A stretch of 30,537 nt of DNA, from the IMG/VR virus record IMGVR_UViG_3300042888_000406, positions 1-30,537 of that record; one strand, given 5' to 3'. The notes below the pieces were generated by a model that saw nothing but the letters and a program-made list of their open reading frames with translations, made no database searches and was not told where the DNA came from. A program made the position numbers and the translations under genes. This DNA comes from a virus. This document shows positions 1 through 5,706 of the stretch, in pieces. Position 1 is the stretch's first letter. Every line of letters starts with the position of its first letter.

Positions 1-417
1 CCCTAACCTGCCTTCGGGTGCAGCAGGAGCAGTAGCAGGTGTAGTGCCTGTTGGGGGAGTAACAGGAGCAGTAGCAGGTGTAGTGCCTGTTGGGGGAGTA
101 ACAGGAGCAGTAGCAGGTGTAGTGCCTGTTGGGGGAGTAACAGGAGCAGTAGCAGGTGTAGTGCCTGTTGGGGGAGTAACAGGAGCAGTAGCAGGTGTAG
201 GTTGTGGTGCTTTATATCCGCCTGCTCTTTGAACATTCCGTTGTGCAACATTGGCAACTCTACCTGCTTGCTGATTATATACATCTTTAGCACCTGCCCA
301 TGCGCCTTTAGCACCTCCAACAACATTTGCAGCACCTTTTGCTGCTGAACCTAGAGCCCCGGCTAGGCTTAACTCATCTATTTGTTGAGATTCAACGATT
401 AATTCATTTATACGCAT
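1..417 (-). CDS. Unknown late gene with TP-rich tandem repeat, 3' end cut by window
   Basis: I do not recognise a function. The reading frame starts at an ATG at 415-417 with the N-terminus MRINELIVESQQ and stays open for 139 codons to the window edge, so the C-terminus is missing. Residues 15-70 are rich in alanine and glycine and look helical (GAAKGA, AKGAWAGAKDVY). From about residue 73 the protein is a proline/threonine-rich linker made of a 13-residue repeat (TTPATAPVTPPTG), about 4.5 copies. I chose this frame over two other open frames through the same repeat because only this one joins to a normal N-terminus with a start codon. Those other frames stay open only because the 39 bp repeat unit is divisible by three. 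A TATAAATA late-promoter motif lies 28 bases upstream of the start, and AGGA lies about 10 bases before the ATG. Late expression suggests a virion or assembly protein, which is inference. Confidence 0.72.
   Translation of the reverse strand, partial: MRINELIVESQQIDELSLAGALGSAAKGAANVVGGAKGAWAGAKDVYNQQAGRVANVAQRNVQRAGGYKAPQPTPATAPVTPPTGTTPATAPVTPPTGTTPATAPVTPPTGTTPATAPVTPPTGTTPATAPAAPEGRLG
24..200. repeat. Perfect 39-bp tandem repeat, about 4.5 copies
   Basis: The 39-base unit starting CAGGAGCAGTAGCAGGTG recurs at 24, 63, 102, 141 and 180 (last copy partial, ending near 200) with no mismatch that I can see. It encodes the 13-residue TP-rich repeat of the leftmost minus-strand gene. Perfect identity at the DNA level, including third codon positions, suggests recent expansion by slippage or recombination. 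Copy number could therefore vary between relatives, or be collapsed by assembly. Confidence 0.95.
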
Positions 418-445
418 AACAGGAAAGTCCTAAAAGTATTTCTTT

Positions 446-453
446 TATTTATA
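446..453 (-). promoter_or_regulatory. T4-type late promoter, TATAAATA
   Basis: Read on the minus strand, 453-446 is TATAAATA, an exact match to the T4 late promoter box recognised by gp55-loaded RNA polymerase. With the usual spacing, transcription would start near 440. That gives a leader of about 23 bases before the ATG at 417. The window encodes a gp55-like sigma factor, which makes the assignment coherent. Confidence 0.65.
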
Positions 454-932
454 ATGAGCTGACGCTCATTTGCTTCTTCGTAATCGCTAACGCTCTTACT
501 TGAAGCAATGTTTCGTCAAAGACGAGAATAATATTATCTAGATTAATCGGTCACACTTAGCCCAGACTAGGGCTAAGAAAAAACTGCATTATCTGAGTAG
601 CACAGTCACATAGTGTTAGAACTACAAGCATTTCTGCTAGCGTAGGCGGTTGACCGATACCTACTCATTCTGTCTTAACAACGGCGGCTTACAAATATAC
701 ACTATCATATTTGTAAAGCGTGGAGTTTCTGTTATTACTCCATCCTTGGGCCTATTTTTTAACTCTATTCAAACAATCAAACCGCAGGCATTTTGCGATC
801 GTGGTCCGGTTAGGATACTGATTGAGTGCTCACTTCAGCGGTGAGTCTTCGGATCCCTGCGATGTTAGTCCAGGTTTCTACTGTTCGGCACACGATATTA
901 GCCTGTGCGAGCTTTAACTGAATTAAGTTGCC
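454..932. other. Gene-free, hairpin-rich region; candidate structured RNA
   Basis: No convincing gene lies here. The longest open frame (650-844, TTG start) has no start-site support and resembles nothing I know. The stretch holds several local inverted repeats. They are 453-459/464-470 (7 bp, loop TGAC), 470-476/502-508 (7 bp), 511-517/521-527 (7 bp including one G-U, loop AAA), 556-563/570-577 (CTTAGCCC/GGGCTAAG, loop 6), and 687-697/708-719 (11 bp with one bulged A). Further ones are 720-726/737-743 (TGGAGT/ACTCCA plus a G-U), 829-833/841-845 (CTCAC/GTGAG, 7-base loop) and 888-892/904-908. The wobble pairs occur as G-U if the plus strand is transcribed and as A-C on the minus strand, which weakly favours a plus-strand RNA. 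No clear promoter or T-tract terminator frames it. It could also be a decayed gene or a 3' untranslated region of the leftward operon. Confidence 0.35.
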
Positions 933-1364
933 TTAAAGTTTGGATTTAATGTGTGAGCCATGTACACGGACTTGTATGTGTCCGTTATAGTATTCATCGG
1001 ATTCTAATACTTTGCGGTCGAATTGTTCGCGGGCCTCAACGTAAGATGTTTCTGCTTTAGATTTACAGTAATATAATATTTCGCGGGAGAAGTTTTCTTT
1101 GCCTAGGGTGTCTATGTCTTTTGTCAGCTCAACACTGGAGCCGTAATATTCTTGCCAGTCGCTATCTATTTTGCTTCTGATCTTCTTTTTCTTTTTTGTG
1201 CCGTTCTTTAACTTTACAGTCTTGTAGGTCGTTTTACTAAATTTTGCTAATTTTTTGCCAATATACTTGCGACCCGAGACTGTATTGGTAATGCAATATA
1301 CAAAACCAATACAGTCATCGGGTAGCTCTTCAACTACTGAACCTTGATAAGTCCAGTTAGTCAA
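933..1364 (-). CDS. GIY-YIG-type endonuclease-like protein
   Basis: This 143-aa protein has the GIY-YIG signature near its N-terminus: GFVYCITN (residues about 20-27), then KYIGKK about five residues later. A lysine-rich stretch (KNGTKKKKKIRSK) follows, then DSDWQEYYGSS and GKENFSREIL, and an acidic segment (YVEAREQF) that may supply the catalytic glutamate. GIY-YIG proteins cut DNA; in T4-like phages the family includes Seg homing endonucleases and endonuclease II. Which applies here cannot be told from sequence, and no DNA-binding C-terminal domain is evident. The start is a TTG directly after the stop of the preceding gene. No ATG lies further upstream in a sensible position, and the WTYQG opening looks like a genuine N-terminus. 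It is the last gene of the leftward operon, and the hairpin-rich gap follows it. Confidence 0.72.
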   Translation of the reverse strand: MTNWTYQGSVVEELPDDCIGFVYCITNTVSGRKYIGKKLAKFSKTTYKTVKLKNGTKKKKKIRSKIDSDWQEYYGSSVELTKDIDTLGKENFSREILYYCKSKAETSYVEAREQFDRKVLESDEYYNGHIQVRVHGSHIKSKL

Positions 1365-1562
1365 TTATTTTGCTGCCTTGGCTTCTTTGCGAGCGTTCTT
1401 TTCTGCTGTAATTTCATTGCGTCTTGCTTTTACTAGCTTACTTAACTCTCCAAGAGCCTTGCGACTGCGAGTTCCGGCTGCACTATTGCCGCCCGTAAAT
1501 TTTGCATCCTCTGCTAGAAATTCTGCAAATTGTGCTTGTAATTGTTCATTGGTTGTTGTCAT
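1365..1562 (-). CDS. Small histone-H1/Hc1-like basic protein
   Basis: This 65-aa protein starts MTTTNEQLQAQF. I chose the ATG at 1560-1562 because AAAGGAAAT lies about 6 bases upstream. An upstream in-frame ATG at 1634 would add a 24-residue lysine/glutamine-rich extension and a much longer overlap with the gene before it. The core GNSAAGTRSRKALGELSKLVKARRNEI has the pattern GNxxAGTRxRKAL...LxKLxKxxRxEI seen in short Hc1-like DNA-associated proteins, which also occur in phages. The C-terminus is Lys/Ala/Arg-rich (KNARKEAKAAK), as expected for nucleic-acid contact. A role in DNA compaction or protection is inferred from that family. The gene overlaps the end of the 105-aa gene by 17 bases and abuts the GIY-YIG gene, so all three are probably co-translated. 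Confidence 0.62.
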   Translation of the reverse strand: MTTTNEQLQAQFAEFLAEDAKFTGGNSAAGTRSRKALGELSKLVKARRNEITAEKNARKEAKAAK

Positions 1563-1863
1563 TTTTATTTCCTTTTGGTTTCGGTCCCCGTTTTTTAGGG
1601 ATTGCTTTGAGTCTTGCTTTCTCTGCCTTTGCATTTTTTAGCTCTGCTCTTTTATTTTCCATACTTTCTTTGCAAACTTTTTGTCCCTGACGTTTCATCT
1701 CGTTTGCAATGTTAGCAATGGCTCTTAGGTGCCTCCTAGTATCCCAGCCTGAATCTCTGCCTACATATTTGATAAATTTCAAATGTGTATTATGCAGTCC
1801 CACAAGCTCAGCTACTAGCTGTGAATACAGTTCCTTATATTTGTTTATCTCTTCATTCGACAT
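1546..1863 (-). CDS. Basic protein of unknown function, gp46-coupled
   Basis: This 105-aa protein is not recognised. Residues 1-60 look alpha-helical, with a central segment GLHNTHLKFIKYVGRDSGWDTRRHLRAI that reads like a conserved core. Residues 68-90 are charged and helical. The C-terminal tail KKRGPKPKGNK resembles an AT-hook (core RGxP), which suggests minor-groove DNA binding; this is inference from a short motif. Its ATG at 1863 overlaps the 3' end of the gp46 gene by 11 bases, a typical translational-coupling arrangement. It is therefore probably made together with the recombination nuclease. Its small basic neighbour also looks DNA-associated, so the pair may support replication or recombination. 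Confidence 0.75.
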   Translation of the reverse strand: MSNEEINKYKELYSQLVAELVGLHNTHLKFIKYVGRDSGWDTRRHLRAIANIANEMKRQGQKVCKESMENKRAELKNAKAEKARLKAIPKKRGPKPKGNKNDNNQ

Positions 1864-3631
1864 AATCTACATCGTTTGAGTAAGAAGTAAAACCGTTCTC
1901 TTTAACAACTCTGAGTACGTTATTAACACGACCTACTAATTCGTCCTTATGACTTATTAAGTATATATTCTTATTGCGTTCCCGTGCCATCTTTTTTAGG
2001 ACCGCAAGTCCTGCTTCAACGCCTGCTGCATCCATACCTGCATCCATAAGTTCATCGACAAATAGTAAGTTAATATTCTGATACAGTCCTTCCCATACAT
2101 CACGGAATGCAAAGCTCATAGAAAGAATTAATCGATTGCGCTCACCTCTAGATAAGTTGTCAAAGTCTAGATCCTGCCCTAGCTGAGTAATCTCAATAGT
2201 AAGATCATTTAAGAATACAACCTTATGAGGCAACCCTAACTTGTCAATATAGTAAGTCAGCCTCTTGTTTAAGTAGGTTAAATTCTGATCAATAATCTTC
2301 TTACGAACAAAACTGTCCTTGTTTGTTAGCAATTTGTAAAGGAATTCTTGATGATCTCTGACCTTAGCAAGAGCATTTACTTGATCCCAATTGATTTCTT
2401 GAATCGCAGTGTTCTTTAAGTCTTCAATTTGCTCTTCATAAGGATTAGCTTCGTCGATCTTTTGTGTCAATGTACGCTCTAAGCTGGCAAGATTGTTTTT
2501 ATGACCTAGTGCTTCTGCTTCTGTATCATAATATGTGTTGGGCCTATGCGGTTGCTCACCAATTCCTATCTCTTCTACAATTTTAGTGTAGTCAGCACTT
2601 ACTTTATCAAAGTAAGTTTGTGCATCTAATAGGTTGTTAGCAGCAGTTGCTAGCATTTCGTCATGCTTGTGATCATGTAGATCCTGTTCACAAGCGGGGC
2701 ACTTCTTATCATCGAGTGATTTAATCTCTTTGATGTATTTGTTTAAAGCACGTTCTGCTTGAATTACTGCTGACTCTAGAGTAGCACGTTGTTTGTTAAG
2801 ACTGCGAATACGAGCATCCTCCTCGTCCCATGCTTTTAATGCAACATGAGCGGCTAGTTCTGCTTCTATATCAACTGATTCTAGATTAACAATGGCTTTA
2901 CCTAGCCCTTCTATTTCAGTTTCTTTCTTAGATTCCCAGGCACTGCTCTTGAGTTGTAGGCTGTTAATGCTCTTTTGAACGTTTTCGTTAGCACTCTTAA
3001 TACCTTCAATTTTAAACTGTGCAGCAGTGATGCTGTCTTTAGTTTCTTTAATCAATAGCTTTAGTGCTTCTGCCTTTTCACTCAGTTGTGTGATGCCCAG
3101 TAACTGTTCGATAACTTCTCGTTGTTCAGCCGCCTTCATACTTAAGAAGGGTTCTGTGTAGGTATTGAGTGCAACTAGGTGTTTGAACATAGTATGAGAC
3201 ATTGCCAGCATCTGCTCAATGCTCTTCTGCGTCTCGCGACTGTCACCTTGTGCTTCATCTTCGTCTTTGCTCTTTAATTCTTGGTCATTGACGAACAATT
3301 TCAGTACATTAGGCTTACGACCTCGTTCAATACGATACTTGACACTAGATTTTTCAAACTCAACAGTAACCAACATGCCCTTGCCGTTAGTCTTGTTGAT
3401 TAAGTTCTCTTTCTTAATGTTGGTCAGTGCTTGCCCGTACAGTGCGTAGCTCAATGCATTAACAATAGTAGTCTTGCCTGTACCGTTTCTTGATCCAGTA
3501 TCGTCACCGCCTAGATCCTGATTTGAACCTAGTACAAGAGTTAAGTGTTCTTTATCGAAATCAACTGCTTGAGTCTGGTTGCCCACACTCATAAAATTTT
3601 TAACGGTTATATTTTTTAACTTAAATGTCAT
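1853..3631 (-). CDS. 46: gp46-like recombination endonuclease subunit (Rad50/SbcC-type ATPase)
   Basis: This 592-aa protein is close to T4 gp46 in length (560 aa). It is an SMC/Rad50-type ATPase that works with gp47 to resect double-strand ends during recombination-dependent replication. Walker A is at residues 46-54 (GSRNGTGKT). Long coiled-coil arms flank a zinc-hook CPAC at residues 311-314, which should dimerise two molecules through a shared metal. The ABC signature is LSRGE at 493-497, Walker B is LLFVDE at 522-527, and a D-loop LMDAG follows. All key residues are present. It overlaps gp47 by 4 bases (ATGA) upstream and the 105-aa gene by 11 bases downstream, so it is inside a tight operon with gp55 and gp47. 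Confidence 0.95.
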   Translation of the reverse strand: MTFKLKNITVKNFMSVGNQTQAVDFDKEHLTLVLGSNQDLGGDDTGSRNGTGKTTIVNALSYALYGQALTNIKKENLINKTNGKGMLVTVEFEKSSVKYRIERGRKPNVLKLFVNDQELKSKDEDEAQGDSRETQKSIEQMLAMSHTMFKHLVALNTYTEPFLSMKAAEQREVIEQLLGITQLSEKAEALKLLIKETKDSITAAQFKIEGIKSANENVQKSINSLQLKSSAWESKKETEIEGLGKAIVNLESVDIEAELAAHVALKAWDEEDARIRSLNKQRATLESAVIQAERALNKYIKEIKSLDDKKCPACEQDLHDHKHDEMLATAANNLLDAQTYFDKVSADYTKIVEEIGIGEQPHRPNTYYDTEAEALGHKNNLASLERTLTQKIDEANPYEEQIEDLKNTAIQEINWDQVNALAKVRDHQEFLYKLLTNKDSFVRKKIIDQNLTYLNKRLTYYIDKLGLPHKVVFLNDLTIEITQLGQDLDFDNLSRGERNRLILSMSFAFRDVWEGLYQNINLLFVDELMDAGMDAAGVEAGLAVLKKMARERNKNIYLISHKDELVGRVNNVLRVVKENGFTSYSNDVDYVE

Positions 3632-4641
3632 AGATTATTATAGATGTCCAACAGGACTTTTTTATCAAACTGTTCTGATTCGATATTGATCAGCTGTTCG
3701 GAAACAATTTGATCGACACTTTCAAACTTTGTGTCAGGATTGTCTTCATAAGTTCCTTCAAGATTAATTTTATCTTGTATAAGACTAATTTCTCTAATGT
3801 CGTAATCATTAGTAAAAGTCTCCTTGATAAAGTTAGCCTCTTCAAAGCTGATATCGATGTCTAAATTGACCTTTAGATGCATCTTTGACTGCATAATCGT
3901 GTCTTTTTTATCGATTAGGTCGCTTAGTTTAACATGTCTATACTTAGGGCAGTTGTCCCAGTTAATGTATTGGGGCTCACTGCCCCAATCCATAATCATC
4001 ATGCCTCGCTCGTCGTCCCACGAGTCTGCAAAGTTATGTGGGAAAGCATTTCCAATGTAGTGGATCTTACCTCGGTTCTGTCTCTTGTGGAAATGCCCAC
4101 TGAATACATAGTCTTGGTGTGTAAAGTGATTAGCCTGTAACTCACCGTGATCAGGCATCTGTACCATGGCGTTCATGTAGAACAAGGGCAATTCAAAGTG
4201 CCCAAACATGTATTTGCTCTTAACTTGACTGATAGTTTTCCACTCATCACCTACAAGCCAAGGGACTAAGGTAACATCGCCTATAGTGGTCACACCTTCA
4301 ACGACAGTTACTCCGGGAATATGTTTTCCAAATGCGCTGCTATGGATGTCACGCTTGTCTTTGTAGAACAGATCATGATTGCCCGGAAACCAAAAGAATT
4401 GCTCAAAAGCAGCACCTAGTTTTTCCAAGCATCGGATACTGGTATCCAGCGTGATCAAGTTGAGACTGTTTCGATTATGCGACCAGTCACCTAAAAATAT
4501 TCCAGTATCGCAACCTTGTTTTTTAGCGTTTTCAATATACCAATCTACAAATTCTTCGCAATCTCTTAAATGGGTGCCACTGTTAGATTTAAGTCCAAAA
4601 TGAATATCAGTGAAGCAGGCTACCTTTTTAAAAAGGTTCAT
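3628..4641 (-). CDS. 47: gp47-like recombination endonuclease subunit (Mre11/SbcD-type)
   Basis: This 337-aa metallophosphoesterase matches T4 gp47 in length (339 aa) and is the nuclease partner of gp46. All metal-binding motifs are visible: DIH at residues 12-14, GDWSH at 51-55, GNHD at 87-90, FGHF at 146-149, and GHFH at 182-185. These form the two-metal active site of the Mre11 family. The C-terminal third (about 225-337) should carry the gp46-binding region. The ATG is preceded by TAGGAG about 9-14 bases upstream, a good ribosome-binding site. The gene ends in a 4-base ATGA overlap with gp46, so the two subunits are probably made in matched amounts. Confidence 0.95.
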   Translation of the reverse strand: MNLFKKVACFTDIHFGLKSNSGTHLRDCEEFVDWYIENAKKQGCDTGIFLGDWSHNRNSLNLITLDTSIRCLEKLGAAFEQFFWFPGNHDLFYKDKRDIHSSAFGKHIPGVTVVEGVTTIGDVTLVPWLVGDEWKTISQVKSKYMFGHFELPLFYMNAMVQMPDHGELQANHFTHQDYVFSGHFHKRQNRGKIHYIGNAFPHNFADSWDDERGMMIMDWGSEPQYINWDNCPKYRHVKLSDLIDKKDTIMQSKMHLKVNLDIDISFEEANFIKETFTNDYDIREISLIQDKINLEGTYEDNPDTKFESVDQIVSEQLINIESEQFDKKVLLDIYNNL

Positions 4642-4664
4642 ATTATTGTTCTCCTAACTAACAG

Positions 4665-4691
4665 TGTATAGATCTGTTTAAGCAAAGTCAA
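4665..4691 (-). promoter_or_regulatory. Weak sigma-70-like promoter candidate before gp47
   Basis: On the minus strand, TTGACT (4691-4686) and TATACA (4670-4665) are separated by only 15 bases, which is short for sigma-70. The -35 element overlaps the gp55 stop codon. If used, it would give gp47 and gp46 extra transcription independent of gp55. I rate it as possible only because of the poor spacing. Confidence 0.22.
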
Positions 4692-5602
4692 ACATCAGTT
4701 TCTTCAGATTCGTCCTCGATAGGATCTTCTTCGCTCTTGGGCATCCTAAAGTTTTTATACAATTCTGCTTGCCGCGCATTTTCTTCTGCGTATTCTTGTT
4801 GATTCTGTCTAGTTAAACTAGGAGTTAGTCCGTGTGACTCTAACATGTCGTCTCTAATATTTTGATTTTTCTTTTCGATATTGAGCACACGAGTAAAGCT
4901 GTTGGTCACTGCGGCTGTATAGTAAGCAAATGGATTTTCAGATTTTGATTCATCAAACTGTAATCCAATTTGACTTAGCTGTAGTACCGCTTGCCCGCGC
5001 ATTTCTTCAACGTAGGTATAACCGCGCCAATTGCTACGTTGTGCATAACGTTCGCTTAGTTTGATAAACATTTTACCGAGATTTTCAGTAATACGTCCGT
5101 GGTCCTTGCTAAATTTACCAGTGTCAATTGGACCTTTCCAGTGACTCTTGCCTACGCAAATTAATTCGTTATTGTCGTCAAATTTCCAATGTTGAAAAGG
5201 AGGAAAATTAACTTTGTCGTGGCTATCGGCAGTTGTTTTGGTTGTCTTCTTACGACCTGGTGCAAGTGGAATATGATCAAACGTCATGATCCTAAATACT
5301 ACATCCGTCTTAGCAATAGTGGTATAGTCCGGAGTACATTCGATAAGTCTAGTTTTCTTGTCTCCTGCTAATCTAGCAGCAGCAAATGCCGCAATTCCGA
5401 TCCTTTTTGCCTGTGCCCTTTTTGCGTCTGCAATTGTTCTAATATTAATTTTGTCTAAATTAGTCAATATTATATCGTGCTGACTATATTCAGGTTTGTT
5501 AAAACTTGAAAACGAACATTTACTCTTGTGTATTTCTGCTAGTAAATCTCTATTATTTAGGTATTTTACTTTTCTTCCTGTGGGAATTAAACTTACGGTC
5601 AT
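4688..5602 (-). CDS. 55: gp55-like late-transcription sigma factor with long internal insertion
   Basis: T4 gp55 (185 aa) is the small sigma that directs host RNA polymerase to TATAAATA late promoters. This 304-aa protein keeps its outline. An N-terminal segment KVKYLNNRDLLAEI (about 12-25) is followed, after a long insertion, by the sigma region-2-like core at about 174-255: NWRGYTYVEEMRGQAVLQL, then FDESKSENPFAYYTAAVTNSF and an RVLNIEKKNQ helix. The insertion (about 28-170) includes FDHIPLAPGRKKT and VNFPPFQHW and has no T4 counterpart that I recall. The C-terminus is very acidic (EEDPIEDESEETDV) and lacks an obvious version of the hydrophobic tail by which T4 gp55 binds the sliding clamp. 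AAGGAC lies about 10-15 bases before the ATG. It is first in the leftward operon, behind a sigma-70-like promoter. Confidence 0.85.
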   Translation of the reverse strand: MTVSLIPTGRKVKYLNNRDLLAEIHKSKCSFSSFNKPEYSQHDIILTNLDKINIRTIADAKRAQAKRIGIAAFAAARLAGDKKTRLIECTPDYTTIAKTDVVFRIMTFDHIPLAPGRKKTTKTTADSHDKVNFPPFQHWKFDDNNELICVGKSHWKGPIDTGKFSKDHGRITENLGKMFIKLSERYAQRSNWRGYTYVEEMRGQAVLQLSQIGLQFDESKSENPFAYYTAAVTNSFTRVLNIEKKNQNIRDDMLESHGLTPSLTRQNQQEYAEENARQAELYKNFRMPKSEEDPIEDESEETDV

Positions 5603-5625
5603 TATTGTTATTGTCCTTTAATGAC

Positions 5626-5655
5626 ATTGTAGCAGGGTGGAAATGGCAATGTCAA
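5626..5655 (-). promoter_or_regulatory. Sigma-70-like promoter for the gp55-gp47-gp46 operon
   Basis: On the minus strand, TTGACA (5655-5650) is a perfect -35 box and TACAAT (5631-5626) is a five-of-six match to -10, with an 18-base spacer. Transcription would start near 5619, leaving a short leader that contains the AAGGAC ribosome site of gp55. A host-type promoter here makes sense, because the late sigma factor must be made before late promoters can fire. Confidence 0.7.
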
Positions 5656-5681
5656 CCATTATAAGAGCGTTTTATTTATTG

Positions 5682-5689
5682 GTTAAATA
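5682..5689 (+). promoter_or_regulatory. Candidate late promoter for the tail module, GTTAAATA
   Basis: GTTAAATA matches six of eight positions of the TATAAATA late box. It lies 17 bases before the first plus-strand tail gene. With T4 spacing the transcript would begin near 5695, just ahead of the AGGAAAA ribosome site. The same interval read on the minus strand (5680-5673) also contains AATAAATA, so the direction of any late promoter here is not fully settled. Confidence 0.4.
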
Positions 5690-5706
5690 CACTATAGGAA
5701 AATAAC

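Noticed and set aside
24-200. CRISPR-like array
   Set aside because: Repeats are contiguous with no variable spacers and encode an in-frame peptide repeat.
44-335. Alternative open frames through the 39-bp repeats, coding VGGVTGAVAG on the plus strand and leucine-rich LHLLLLLLLPQQA on the minus strand
   Set aside because: A repeat unit divisible by three keeps every frame open. Only the minus-strand frame starting at 417 joins to a plausible N-terminus, promoter and start codon.
420-431. AGGAAAGTCC resembling a conserved RNase P RNA segment
   Set aside because: No other RNase P motifs lie nearby, and the string is within the short leader of the leftmost minus-strand gene.
556-587. Hairpin CTTAGCCC/GGGCTAAG followed by an A-run as a rho-independent terminator
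   Set aside because: The A-run is on the plus strand after the stem, so on the minus strand the T-run comes before the stem. Neither orientation gives stem then T-tract.
650-844. 64-codon plus-strand open frame in the hairpin-rich gap
   Set aside because: It begins with TTG, has no ribosome site, resembles nothing known to me, and crosses several strong hairpins.
781-861. Possible tRNA: an anticodon-arm-like hairpin (829-845, 7-base loop TTCAGCG, apparent CAG) inside a 6-bp helix 783-788/856-861
   Set aside because: Only 10 bases remain between the hairpin and the outer helix, too few for a T-arm, and no proper TTC-containing T-loop with a pairing stem is present.
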